From Chloroflexota bacterium (lineage in GTDB: Bacteria > Chloroflexota > Anaerolineae > Aggregatilineales > J027), in the NCBI GenBank assembly GCA_016234595.1, contig JACRBG010000051.1, positions 124,001 through 188,000 of the forward strand: a stretch of DNA of 64,000 nucleotides, in the 5' to 3' direction. The position numbers and the translations under genes are program-made. Each line of letters opens with the position of its first letter. Within the stretch, counting starts at the first letter, position 1. The notes under the pieces were generated by a model that made no database searches, was not told the origin of the DNA, and worked only from the letters and a program-made list of their open reading frames with translations. Shown piece by piece: positions 53,112 to 61,828 of the stretch.

Positions 53112-53714
53112 TCAACTTGCCAACAGCGGCTGCAAAATCATCTGGGCCTCTGAGTCTTCCAATAATTCTACGAGAGCTTGCCTTGCGCGAAACAGGCGAC
53201 TCTTCACCGCACTCTCAGTGGTCTCCAACATTTCCGACATTTCCTGATACGACAGGTCATACCAATACCGCAGCACCACCGCCACTCGATAATCCGGAGC
53301 TAACTGATTAAGCAATTTTTGAATAAGGGCACTGCGTTCTGCTTCTAAAATTTGTTGTTCTGGGTCGGGCTGATCACTCACTAGGGCAGGATGGGGTGGC
53401 AGCGGCTCATCAATCGAGAGCAACGTCAATCGTCGCTTGCGTAGGCGGTCAATGCAATGGTTCGAGGCGATTGAAAACACCCATGTCTTAAATGACCGTG
53501 CCCGATCATAGGAAGCCAAATTGCTATAAGCGCGGATAAACGCTTCTTGGGCAGCGTCTTCGGCCTCGGCCCCATCGCCTAACATGCGATAACACAAATT
53601 GAAAATAGGTCGTTCGTACAGACGAATCAATTCGCCAAACGCCTCAACATCGCCTCGCAGGGTTTTTTCCAGCAAGGCGTTTTCTTGTTCCACTAACAGT
53701 TCGGGCAAAATCAT
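53112..53714 (-). CDS. ECF-type RNA polymerase sigma factor
   Basis: The start is placed at 53714 (MILPELLVEQENALL), where GGGAATTC lies just upstream; the frame is open to 53741. The 200-residue factor has region 2 (about 20-95: DAAQEAFIRAYSNLASYD, SFKTWVFSIASNHCIDRLRK) and region 4 (about 130-185: YRVAVVLRYWYDLSYQEMSE, MLETTESAVKSRLFRARQAL). It resembles SigW/RpoE-like groups. It would direct expression of an envelope-related regulon, with the membrane protein downstream as partner. Confidence 0.93.
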   Translation of the reverse strand: MILPELLVEQENALLEKTLRGDVEAFGELIRLYERPIFNLCYRMLGDGAEAEDAAQEAFIRAYSNLASYDRARSFKTWVFSIASNHCIDRLRKRRLTLLSIDEPLPPHPALVSDQPDPEQQILEAERSALIQKLLNQLAPDYRVAVVLRYWYDLSYQEMSEMLETTESAVKSRLFRARQALVELLEDSEAQMILQPLLAS

Positions 53715-53866
53715 GGATTGAATTCCCGCCGTCAATTTCAAGTTGGGGATAGAACTACCATCCCATCTATATTTTATACGGGATGCCTACTAAAAGGTTG
53801 CACTAGTTTAGAGGATTTCGAGAGTCTTTAAGATTGGTGGGTGTAAATGCCACACGTTTTCAAAAA

Positions 53867-55324
53867 TTAAACTGCGGCTTGGTGGATATGTTTACGCAAA
53901 TCTTCAATTTCACGGCGCATATCCAAATTGGTTTCCATTTCTTCGGCGACCTTCTTATAACCGTGTACCATGGTACTATGGTTACGTCCACCAAAGGCGT
54001 CCCCAATTTCCGGCCACGAGGCTTGGGTTTCCTCACGGGCCAAATAAATCGCCAACTGTCGGATATAGCTCACATCTTTGGTACGACGCTTGCTCAAGAT
54101 GTCATCCAACGAAAGCTGATAAAACCGAGCCGTCGCCTGCAACACGTCATTCAGGCTAATTTGGCGTTTGATCGCCATTACATCATGTCGGGGTAACGCA
54201 TTCGGTATTGCCATATCGCCGCGTTTTTCCGCCAAGATGCGTTCGGTCGTCTCGATGGTCAAATGATTTCCCATCAATGTCTTATATGCCAAGATTTGGG
54301 TTAGTGTGCCTTCCAAATCGCGGATGCTGGCATAGGTGTAACTGGCGATGAGATGGGCAATTTCATGCGGCAGGGCATGGCCTTTCATCTCCGACTTATC
54401 ATTCAGAATCGCCAAACGTGTTTCATATGAAGGCGTCAAAATTTCGACCTGCAACCCCCATTCAAACCGTGAACGTAGCCGATCATCCAACCCTTTAATC
54501 GCTTGGGGCCGTCGGTCAGAAGCGATGACGACTTGCTTGCCCTGTTCGCGCAGCGCATTAAAGGTATGGAAAAATTCTTCCTGCGTGCTGTCCTTGCCTG
54601 CCATAAACTGGACATCATCAATCAGCAGCACATCCACCCCGCGATAATAATCACGGAAATCAGAGGTAGTCTTGCCTCGGATGGCCTCAACCAAGCCATT
54701 CATAAACTGCTCCGAGGTCGCATACAACACTTTCAAGCCGCGTTGGAAGCAAGCGTTCCCAATCGCTTGGAGCAAATGTGTTTTCCCTAGCCCTGAATTT
54801 CCATAAATATAGAGTGGGTTATAGACCTGTCCCGGATTCACCGAAACGGCATAGGCAGCGGCTTGGGCCATCTGGTTGCTGGGGCCAACCACAAAATTTT
54901 CAAACGTATAGGCCGAATTTAACTGGGGATTCCAATCATTCGCTGGCGGCGGTTCATTAACATAAATGGAACTATATTGCCGTGCTTCTTCACTCGCCCG
55001 ATAGGCTGACCACCCACCCGATTGAGCGTCTGGATCATAGGCCGTGTCAAAACTTCCATCGCCAAGTTCGCGCTGTGGGCGAGTCTGCACCACAAATTTA
55101 ATTTCCACTTGCTCACGAAAGACTGAGCACATGGTATGTCGAATCGCCCGATAGAGTTTTTGCTCCAACCAGTCTTTGGTATATCCATTCCGCACGCGAA
55201 TCGTAAAGGTCTTATCCTCATAAGATAAGAACTTAGAGTCGCGCAGCCATGTGTCATAGGTGCTGCGGTGGAGTTGCAATTGGAGTTGGCCTAACGTCGC
55301 AAGCCAAGCATCTTCAGGTTTCAT
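53867..55324 (-). CDS. dnaA: Chromosomal replication initiator DnaA
   Basis: The frame is open to 55420; the start is set at 55324 (MKPEDAWLATLGQLQLQL), because DnaA proteins usually begin just before this helix. 55357 is an alternative and neither has a clear ribosome-binding site. The 485-residue AAA+ initiator has domain I (about 1-80), a linker, Walker A GNSGLGKTHLLQAI, Walker B VLLIDDVQFM, and the C-terminal DNA-binding domain with GGRNHSTMVHGYKK. It opens the origin and may regulate its own gene. Confidence 0.95.
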   Translation of the reverse strand: MKPEDAWLATLGQLQLQLHRSTYDTWLRDSKFLSYEDKTFTIRVRNGYTKDWLEQKLYRAIRHTMCSVFREQVEIKFVVQTRPQRELGDGSFDTAYDPDAQSGGWSAYRASEEARQYSSIYVNEPPPANDWNPQLNSAYTFENFVVGPSNQMAQAAAYAVSVNPGQVYNPLYIYGNSGLGKTHLLQAIGNACFQRGLKVLYATSEQFMNGLVEAIRGKTTSDFRDYYRGVDVLLIDDVQFMAGKDSTQEEFFHTFNALREQGKQVVIASDRRPQAIKGLDDRLRSRFEWGLQVEILTPSYETRLAILNDKSEMKGHALPHEIAHLIASYTYASIRDLEGTLTQILAYKTLMGNHLTIETTERILAEKRGDMAIPNALPRHDVMAIKRQISLNDVLQATARFYQLSLDDILSKRRTKDVSYIRQLAIYLAREETQASWPEIGDAFGGRNHSTMVHGYKKVAEEMETNLDMRREIEDLRKHIHQAAV

Positions 55325-56031
55325 CACACCCGTACTCGTTCTTGATAGAGACAACATCAAATGGTTGTTTCGGCAGCAGGCAATAAATATACTCCCACTC
55401 TTAATAAGGTGGTTAAACAAGTTATAGATGGCGCTTGCCGAGTGCTTTTATGACCGGATACAAGGAGTGAATGAGGCCAATATGTGGATGCAAGGCTCAG
55501 GGAAGTTTGAGCCGTTAGTTTGCCTCGTACTTTGTTCACTCCGAAAGTTTAAATGATTTTACCAAACGGACTCAAAAGGGGCAACAGATTTGGGGGGCAG
55601 ATTTATGGATTCTCGAATTTTTTAAGGTAACAGCACTAGTCCTATAAAATTAATTGGTTCTTTTTTCACATCAAAACATATGTTCGCTATTCTAGCACAA
55701 TAGCACCCCCCATATATAGGGGTCAATTCCTCCCCAAGTCCCACAGGTGGGAGTAAGGTTAAGTAGAATTTATATAACTCTCCACAACCTTAAATTTTTC
55801 ACCCCCTCCCAACTTCCCCCTTGACTAACATAGATTTGACGTTCAAGGTCTCAGGGCCTAAGCCGAGAATTTTTTCAATATATTCATATCTATCTATGCT
55901 TTTTAGCACATGAATCAAATGACACCCATCACCTTTTGTTCTATGTCTATTGGTTAGGGCATTAAGTCGTTATATACTCACTTTGAGCATTGTTTTAGTC
56001 ACCGTATAAATAGAAGAAATCAGGCAAATTC
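55325..56031. other. AT-rich gap beside dnaA; candidate origin region
   Basis: About 700 bases hold no convincing gene. The part 55600-55800 is AT-rich. TTTTTCACA at 55662-55670 fits the loose DnaA box TTWTNCACA, and TGTGGATGC at 55483-55491 and CTCTCCACA near 55778 are two-mismatch forms. A cluster of strict boxes is not visible, so this is only a positional candidate for oriC. Confidence 0.28.
55950..55978 (+). promoter_or_regulatory. Candidate promoter of spoVS
   Basis: TTGGTT (55950-55955) and TATACT (55973-55978) are 17 bases apart, about 50 bases before the ATG at 56032. The -10 matches five of six. Confidence 0.35.
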
Positions 56032-56355
56032 ATGGACGCGCTACAACCAACTCATACTTTTGAAGACCACTTAACTGAAGACCTAGGTCAAGCCGGCCTG
56101 ATTAAAGTCTCAGCCCATTCCCGCTCGACTGCGGTGGCTGGGGCAATTGCGGGCGTAATTCGTGAGCATCACCGTGCCGAGATACAGGCGATTGGTGCGG
56201 GGGCGGTCTATCAAACCGTCAAGGCTATCGCTATTGCCCGTAATTACCTTGCTGAAGAATATACAATTACTGGCATTCCAGTCTTCACTGAGGTTATGAT
56301 TAACGGTCAAGAACGTACCGCTATCCGCTTCATCATGGAAGGCCAAGCCTGTTAA
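56032..56355 (+). CDS. spoVS: SpoVS family protein
   Basis: The 107-residue product has a short N-terminal extension, then the full SpoVS/Alba-like fold: LIKVSAHSRSTAVAGAIAGV, AEIQAIGAGAVYQTVKAIAI, ARNYLAEEYTITGIPVFTEV and ERTAIRFIMEG. SpoVS helps spore coat development in Bacillus, and relatives in non-sporulating bacteria have an unclear, probably nucleic-acid-linked role. There are no other sporulation genes here. It is divergent from dnaA and six bases upstream of the PHP gene. Confidence 0.9.
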   Translation: MDALQPTHTFEDHLTEDLGQAGLIKVSAHSRSTAVAGAIAGVIREHHRAEIQAIGAGAVYQTVKAIAIARNYLAEEYTITGIPVFTEVMINGQERTAIRFIMEGQAC

Positions 56356-56360
56356 ACACA

Positions 56361-57218
56361 GTGAATCTATCAACATCATCGCAGCCACTCATTGACCTAC
56401 ATATGCACAGCACAGCCTCCGACGGGCAATTTTCTCCTGCGGAGGTTGTTCATACCGCTCTGGGGCGTGGCCTTCATGCCATTGCGCTGACCGACCACGA
56501 CACCACCAATGGCGTGACCGAAGCATTGGTCGCCGCCAGCCAAACGCCCCTACAACTCATTCCCGGCATTGAGATGGGTTGTGAAGATGCCCAACGCACC
56601 ATTGATATTTTGGGCTACTTTATTGACATCCAAAATACTGAGTTCCAAAACCACCTTGTTGAACTCCGCACCTTTCGGGAACATCGCGCCGAATTAATCG
56701 TTGAAAAACTAGCGCGTCTCGGGGTCAATATCTCCGTTGATCGCATCCGCGCAATTTCTGAAGGCGCTGCTATTACACGTCCCCATATTGCCCGTGTTTT
56801 GGTTGAAAGCGGCATTGTGCCAGATAAGCAAACGGCTTTTGATCGCTACCTTGCCAATGATGGCCCAGCCTATGTACCGCGTTTCCGCCTCACCATTCCC
56901 CAAGCCATCGTTATGATTCATCAGGCCAAGGGCGTAGCGATTTTGGCCCACCCCGGACGTTATGCCTCCCCCATGAAAGTGATTGACGAGGCGATTGCGG
57001 CAGGTGTGGATGGTCTTGAAGTCTATTATCCTGACCATGCGCCAGAGTTTCGCCAGCAGTTGTTAAAAATCGTCCAAGAACACAACCTGATTGCGACAGG
57101 CGGCAGTGATTTTCACTACCCTGAAAACGGCAATATCCGCATGGGGGTCGAAGCGCCCAACATGCCTGCCGATGTCCTAACCAATCTTCGCCAACGCGCC
57201 ACCCGCTACCAAGTCTAA
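56361..57218 (+). CDS. PHP domain phosphoesterase (TrpH/YciV-like)
   Basis: GTG start at 56361, six bases after the spoVS stop. The 285-residue product has the metal-binding PHP motifs: DLHMHSTASDGQFSP (HxH) at about 12, ALTDHDTTNGV at about 40, GIEMGCED, HPGRYASP and GGSDFHYPENG. Relatives (YciV/RNase AM) hydrolyse 3',5'-nucleoside bisphosphates or trim small RNAs from the 5' end. It is probably cotranscribed with spoVS. Confidence 0.9.
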   Translation: MNLSTSSQPLIDLHMHSTASDGQFSPAEVVHTALGRGLHAIALTDHDTTNGVTEALVAASQTPLQLIPGIEMGCEDAQRTIDILGYFIDIQNTEFQNHLVELRTFREHRAELIVEKLARLGVNISVDRIRAISEGAAITRPHIARVLVESGIVPDKQTAFDRYLANDGPAYVPRFRLTIPQAIVMIHQAKGVAILAHPGRYASPMKVIDEAIAAGVDGLEVYYPDHAPEFRQQLLKIVQEHNLIATGGSDFHYPENGNIRMGVEAPNMPADVLTNLRQRATRYQV

Positions 57219-57320
57219 TAAAAAAATGACACCACTTGTCATGTAGCTACCGTTTCATACCTTATATCCATAGCTACGACCATATGTTCTATATCTTTCA
57301 TCCATATAACCCCTAAATAT

Positions 57321-57346
57321 AAATCCGTTACCGTGGTAACGGATTT
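57321..57346. repeat. Perfect 12-base palindrome between converging genes
   Basis: AAATCCGTTACC (57321-57332) and GGTAACGGATTT (57335-57346) are separated by GT only. It sits between the PHP gene (plus) and the NADAR gene (minus), so it may be a shared terminator, although no T tract follows either way. Confidence 0.6.
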
Positions 57347-57377
57347 AACTTCGGCGCATATAATTAGAAATTATGTT

Positions 57378-57827
57378 CTAATTTTCATCACCGCGCAATT
57401 GCCGCCGCACTGCCATTAAGATTTGGCCCAATTTGTTTTGACCTGTGCCACTCTTGCCACACCCCCAATAATAATCCGTCGGGGCATTCTCAATCAGTTC
57501 CTCATCGCCCGTCGCCAAGAGCTTTTCCCGCAACTGGGTATGCGTCTGAAATTTCTTCAACACCGCCTGCCGCATAATCTCATCTTTGACTTCTTCCCAA
57601 TCGGTCCGCAAAGGGTGCTCTCGGCTACGTCCCAACGTCTTAGCCTGCTTGGGGGATTTTGCCAGTCGGATTTTTTCAGCATAGGCGGGGTCGGTCTCCA
57701 CAAACTTCTGACCCTGAAAATAATGCTCCACCGTCGGCCAATATGCACCCCCTAATTCAAAGCCATGTGCTGCGAAATTCGATAGGTAGGCATATTCATC
57801 GGTGTTGGAATAGAAATAAATCGGCAT
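57378..57827 (-). CDS. NADAR family protein (YbiA-like)
   Basis: The 149-residue product matches the NADAR/DUF1768 family: MPIYFYSNTDEYAYLSNFAA at the start, GAYWPTVEHYFQGQKF, KSPKQAKTLGRS, DWEEVKDEIMRQAVLKKF and NAPTDYYWGCGKSGTGQNKLG. YbiA relatives cleave the N-glycosidic bond of damaged riboflavin precursors, and others act on ADP-ribose on nucleic acids. GGAGG lies 13 bases before the ATG. It is a lone gene and there is no riboflavin gene near. Confidence 0.92.
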   Translation of the reverse strand: MPIYFYSNTDEYAYLSNFAAHGFELGGAYWPTVEHYFQGQKFVETDPAYAEKIRLAKSPKQAKTLGRSREHPLRTDWEEVKDEIMRQAVLKKFQTHTQLREKLLATGDEELIENAPTDYYWGCGKSGTGQNKLGQILMAVRRQLRGDEN

Positions 57828-57952
57828 AGGGTTTTATTATCCTCCCGTCCCTTTTTTCCATCTTTCTGAAAGTTTTGCCCCACGTTATAGTATAAGAGTT
57901 TAGGTGTAAGCCGTTTCCCATTTCAAAAATTTAATTTTCCCCAAAGGGTCAT

Positions 57953-59704
57953 ATGTTGACTTCAGTTCCAGCCGATACCCAAGCTAATATTTTACAGGCA
58001 CAAATGCTGCGGGGTCGTCCGCCCTCCAGCCACCTTGTCCCCTATCGTAATATCCGCCACCTGTTGGAAAACCGCGCGATGGAATCCCCCGACAAGGTTT
58101 TCCTCATCCATTATGACAAAGATGGTCAGCGTGAGGAAATCACGTATGCTGCCTTGAATAGTCGCGTCAACCAGACCGCCCATGTCCTACTCCAACTAGG
58201 TGTCAAACAGGGGGATCGGGTGGCGACCATCGGGTACAACCACAGCGATACTGTCGTCATCTATTTTGCCTGTTGGAAGATCGGAGCCGCTGTCGCCCCG
58301 CAAAACGTCGCCGAAGATGACCGCCGCATCGCCTTCATCCTGCGCAATAGTGAGGCTGTTCTGTGTTTGGTGCGGGACGAATATCTGGAACGGGCTGCGG
58401 CCATTATTCATGGGACGGATGAGGGGCTAGGGGCGTCCAATGTGCGCCAGATTATCCAAGTCGGCGGTGAAAAACGACCTGCCTACGACCGCCTGCAAGA
58501 TTTACATCCGTCTCATATCACGCTGGATGTCCCCGACACGACCATGCTGGATGATGAAAGCCTCTTGGTCTATACCAGTGGTACAACGGGTGCGCCTAAA
58601 GGGGTAGTGCTGACCCAATATCATATGCTGGTGGACGCCTATGGTATCTCGGCGGCACAGGGGTTGACAGGCAATCAGCGCACGATGGCCGTTTTGCCCA
58701 TCCATCATGTCAACGGCACAATTGTCACGATTGTCACGCCCTTGTTTATTGGCGGCAGTACTGTGTTAAATCGGGCCTATAGTTCTCAGCATTTTTGGGA
58801 GCGCATTGCCCAAGAAAAAGTCAATATGGTCAGCGTGGTGCCAACCCTGCTGCAATTCTGCTGTGAATATGCCGATGAGCAAGCTGCGAAGGGCCAAAGT
58901 ATTTTCGGGCCAAACGTCACCCATGAGGATTTAAGCCATTTTCGCCATCTGACCTGTGGGGCGGGCACATTGGCCGTACAGCTTGCCAAGCGTTTTGAAA
59001 ATCAATTTGGTTTCAAAATCTTGCACGGCTATGGCCTGAGCGAAACCACCTGTTATAGCTGCTTCTTGCCGATTGAGTTGGATTGGCAAACCCACCAACA
59101 TTGGATGCAAGATTATGGTTATCCCAGTATCGGCGTAGCGATTTCGACCAACGAAATGGCGATTTTTGATGCCAGTGGTAACGGCCAAGAATTAGGGCCG
59201 GAGGAGCGGGGGGAAATCTGTATCCGGGGCCACAACGTCATGAAATATTATTATCAACGCCCCGACGCCAACACCGAAACGTTCAAGTTTGGTTGGTTCC
59301 GCAGTGGCGATGAAGGCTTTTATGAGGAAGATGCGAAGGGCCGTCGTTTCTTTTTCATCACTGGCCGCCTGAAAGAGTTGATCAATCGGGGGGGAGTTAA
59401 GTTTAGCCCCTTTGACATTGAAGAAATCCTGCTGCAAATCCCCGAGGTCAAGGTTGGCCTTGCGGTGGCCTTTGAAAATGACTATTACGGGGAGGAGGTG
59501 GGGGCTTATGTCGTCTTACAAGAGGGAGCAACCTTGACCGAAGCCGCCATTTTAAGCTATTGCCGTGCCAAAATGTCGTTTGAGAAAAGCCCCAAAGCGG
59601 TGGTCTTTGGGACAGAAATCCCTGTGACTACAACAGGTAAATATCAGCGGTTGAAATTGCGTGACCTATTCACTCAATGGAAATCCACCCAGTTTAAAAA
59701 ATAA
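57953..59704 (+). CDS. AMP-dependent acyl-CoA synthetase/ligase
   Basis: The 583-residue ANL enzyme activates a carboxylate as an adenylate, then makes a CoA thioester. Motifs present are LVYTSGTTGAPKGVVLT (P-loop), GYGLSETTCYS, GWFRSGDEGFYEED and GRLKELINRGGVKFSPFDIE, and the catalytic Lys in TTTGKYQRLKL. The acid is not known. It lies 47 bases upstream of an acyl-CoA dehydrogenase on the same strand, which suggests fatty or branched acid use. Confidence 0.9.
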   Translation: MLTSVPADTQANILQAQMLRGRPPSSHLVPYRNIRHLLENRAMESPDKVFLIHYDKDGQREEITYAALNSRVNQTAHVLLQLGVKQGDRVATIGYNHSDTVVIYFACWKIGAAVAPQNVAEDDRRIAFILRNSEAVLCLVRDEYLERAAAIIHGTDEGLGASNVRQIIQVGGEKRPAYDRLQDLHPSHITLDVPDTTMLDDESLLVYTSGTTGAPKGVVLTQYHMLVDAYGISAAQGLTGNQRTMAVLPIHHVNGTIVTIVTPLFIGGSTVLNRAYSSQHFWERIAQEKVNMVSVVPTLLQFCCEYADEQAAKGQSIFGPNVTHEDLSHFRHLTCGAGTLAVQLAKRFENQFGFKILHGYGLSETTCYSCFLPIELDWQTHQHWMQDYGYPSIGVAISTNEMAIFDASGNGQELGPEERGEICIRGHNVMKYYYQRPDANTETFKFGWFRSGDEGFYEEDAKGRRFFFITGRLKELINRGGVKFSPFDIEEILLQIPEVKVGLAVAFENDYYGEEVGAYVVLQEGATLTEAAILSYCRAKMSFEKSPKAVVFGTEIPVTTTGKYQRLKLRDLFTQWKSTQFKK

Positions 59705-59751
59705 CTTAAGCATTGTCTCAGAGCTAGGAACGAACAAGGAGAAGCTATTCC

Positions 59752-60912
59752 ATGTATTTTGAGTTAAACGAAGAACAGCGCATGTATCAAGAGGCTGTGC
59801 GCGATTTTTGTGACCGCGAGCTGGCCCCTTATGCCGCACAGGTGGATCAGACTGGCGAATTGCGCTGGGAGGCCATCCGCAAAATGCCGCAATTAGGCCT
59901 GACGGGATTGCAGGTACCGGAAGAATATGGCGGTGCGGCACTCGATTCTATTTCGGCAGCAATCGCTATGGAAGAAGTGGGGCGGGCGTGTGGTTCGACC
60001 GGTTTGTCACTGGCAGCACACAACGGTCTATGTTGTTTCCCCATTAATCGCTGGGGCAATCATGCGCAAAAAGCCAAATACCTGCCTCGTCTGACTTCGG
60101 GTGAGGTTTTAGGCGCGTTGGCTCTGACTGAACCAAATGCTGGCTCAGATTTGGCTGGCGGCGTGCGTACCTCGGCGGTCAAAGAGAGTGACTCGTGGAT
60201 TATTGATGGTCACAAAGCATGGATTACCAATCCCAAATATGCCCCTGTGGTTATCACGCTGACCCGCACTGATAAAAATGCCGGAGCAAGGGGTTTTTGT
60301 ATGCTGTTGGTCGAGCCACAATATGAAGGGGTTACGCTGCATCACCCTGAAAAGAAGATGGGCCTAAAAGGATCACCCACCCAACAAATCACCTACGACA
60401 ATGTGCGTGTGCCAATGGCGGAGGGAACATTAGGTGAGGAGGGCAAAGGCTTTTACCAAACCATGGAAACATTGGATGGGGGGCGCATTAGCATTGGGGC
60501 ATTGAGTGTTGGGTTGGCCCAAGCCGCTTTTGAAGCCGCCATGCGATATGCGGCCCAGCGGGAGGCCTTTGGTAACAAGATCACCCAATTCCAAGCCATC
60601 CAGTGGATGATTGCGGATGCCGCCCTTGAAATTGAAGCAGCCCGCCTGATGGTCTATCGTGCGGCGTGGCTGAAAGATCAGGGCAAGAACTTCACCAAAG
60701 AAGCGGCGATGGCAAAACTGATGGCCTCGGAAGTGGCCGAGAAAGTCAGCTTCAACGCCATTCAAATTCACGGCTCATATGGCTATAGTCAAGAATTTCC
60801 AGTTGAGCGCATTTATCGAGACCAACGCCTGATGACCATTGGCGAAGGAACCAGTCAAATTCAGCGAGTGGTCATTGCGCGGCGCGTTCTACAAGACTAT
60901 GGTCTAGGCTAA
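59752..60912 (+). CDS. Acyl-CoA dehydrogenase
   Basis: The 386-residue FAD enzyme puts a double bond in acyl-CoA. Motifs present are ALTEPNAGSDLAG and WITNPKYAPV, then DGGRISIGALSVGLAQAA, the catalytic Glu region YRDQRLMTIGEGTSQIQR and the end VIARRVLQDYG. It resembles the short/branched-chain kind, but chain length cannot be decided here. ACAAGGAG precedes the ATG. It forms a pair with the ligase upstream; electron-transfer flavoprotein genes are not in the window. Confidence 0.93.
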   Translation: MYFELNEEQRMYQEAVRDFCDRELAPYAAQVDQTGELRWEAIRKMPQLGLTGLQVPEEYGGAALDSISAAIAMEEVGRACGSTGLSLAAHNGLCCFPINRWGNHAQKAKYLPRLTSGEVLGALALTEPNAGSDLAGGVRTSAVKESDSWIIDGHKAWITNPKYAPVVITLTRTDKNAGARGFCMLLVEPQYEGVTLHHPEKKMGLKGSPTQQITYDNVRVPMAEGTLGEEGKGFYQTMETLDGGRISIGALSVGLAQAAFEAAMRYAAQREAFGNKITQFQAIQWMIADAALEIEAARLMVYRAAWLKDQGKNFTKEAAMAKLMASEVAEKVSFNAIQIHGSYGYSQEFPVERIYRDQRLMTIGEGTSQIQRVVIARRVLQDYGLG

Positions 60913-60943
60913 TCTGTACAATTGCTTGACATTATAGGATGGG

Positions 60944-60985
60944 GTGGGTCAATTGGCCCACTTCATGAATTTCATAAATTTTTGG
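60944..60985 (+). terminator. Hairpin after the acyl-CoA dehydrogenase gene
   Basis: GTGGGTC (60944-60950) and GGCCCAC (60955-60961) pair with one G-T pair around an AATT loop, followed by an AT-rich stretch containing TTTTT near 60980. Confidence 0.5.
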
Positions 60986-61053
60986 CTTCAATAGACATCT
61001 TCGCAATCGGCATCAATTCTTTTTTAACTGTTATGCTCCTCTATTAATATTTC

Positions 61054-61082
61054 TTGACAGGCCATAGTCAAGCGAATACAAT
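61054..61082 (+). promoter_or_regulatory. Consensus sigma-70 promoter of the YceD/sigma operon
   Basis: TTGACA (61054-61059), a 17-base spacer and TACAAT (61077-61082). This is the best housekeeping promoter in the window. The leader to the GTG at 61234 is about 145 bases and contains the small stem AGACC-TCC-GGTCT near 61120. Confidence 0.65.
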
Positions 61083-61233
61083 TAGGCTATACAATTTTCA
61101 GATGCAAAACAGGCGGTAATGCAGACCTCCGGTCTTGTAAAAAATACGGGCAAAGTTCTTTATTTTTTGTTCTATTTGCTGCCCTAATAGGTATTGGTAT
61201 GGTTAGTTGGGGCAAACCACGCAGGAGGCTTGA

Positions 61234-61785
61234 GTGACTCAGACACCTAATACTGGCTATGTGAGCGCCAAAGTCCTGCGAATAAATGTTGGGTTTATCC
61301 TCGCAGAGACCATTGGGTTTAACCGCGAAACTGAATTTAATGTGCCGTCCCTGTTGAAAGTTTCAGATGACTTGATGCTGGGGCATTTTTATGCAACGCT
61401 GCGCCTTTCTAAGACCCGCGATGGATTGCTCATCCAAGGCAAGGTCGAAACCAGCGTTTTCGATGAATGCTCACGCTGCACCGATGATGTTTCAATCCCG
61501 ATTGAATTTGAAATCGAAGAACTTTTTGCGACAAATGAAAATCTGGAAACGGAATATCGGGTAGACGAAACAGGTATTCTTGACCTTGCCCCATTGGTAC
61601 GGGAAGAGGCGATGATAAACCGCCCTATGACCACACCAACCAATGAAGATGGGCGCTGCATGTTCTGTAACCGAACCATGCGGGATGTCATGCGCGACAA
61701 TGGCTTGTTGGACGATATTGATCCCCGTTTTGAAGCCTTACGAGCGCTGCGCGATCAATTACAAGATGACGATGACGAAAAATAG
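61234..61785 (+). CDS. YceD/DUF177-like protein
   Basis: GTG start with GGAGG nine bases upstream. The 183-residue product fits the DUF177 family: the Cys pair CSRC near residue 77, EIEELF at 92 and a C-terminal CMFC near 146. DUF177 proteins are linked to 23S rRNA accumulation in bacteria and plastids, and their gene normally precedes rpmF (ribosomal protein L32). Here a sigma factor gene follows instead, 43 bases on, so the usual pairing is broken. Confidence 0.78.
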   Translation: MTQTPNTGYVSAKVLRINVGFILAETIGFNRETEFNVPSLLKVSDDLMLGHFYATLRLSKTRDGLLIQGKVETSVFDECSRCTDDVSIPIEFEIEELFATNENLETEYRVDETGILDLAPLVREEAMINRPMTTPTNEDGRCMFCNRTMRDVMRDNGLLDDIDPRFEALRALRDQLQDDDDEK

Positions 61786-61828
61786 ATGGTCATCAAGAGT
61801 TCATCGTAAAAATCAATGAGGACTCCCT

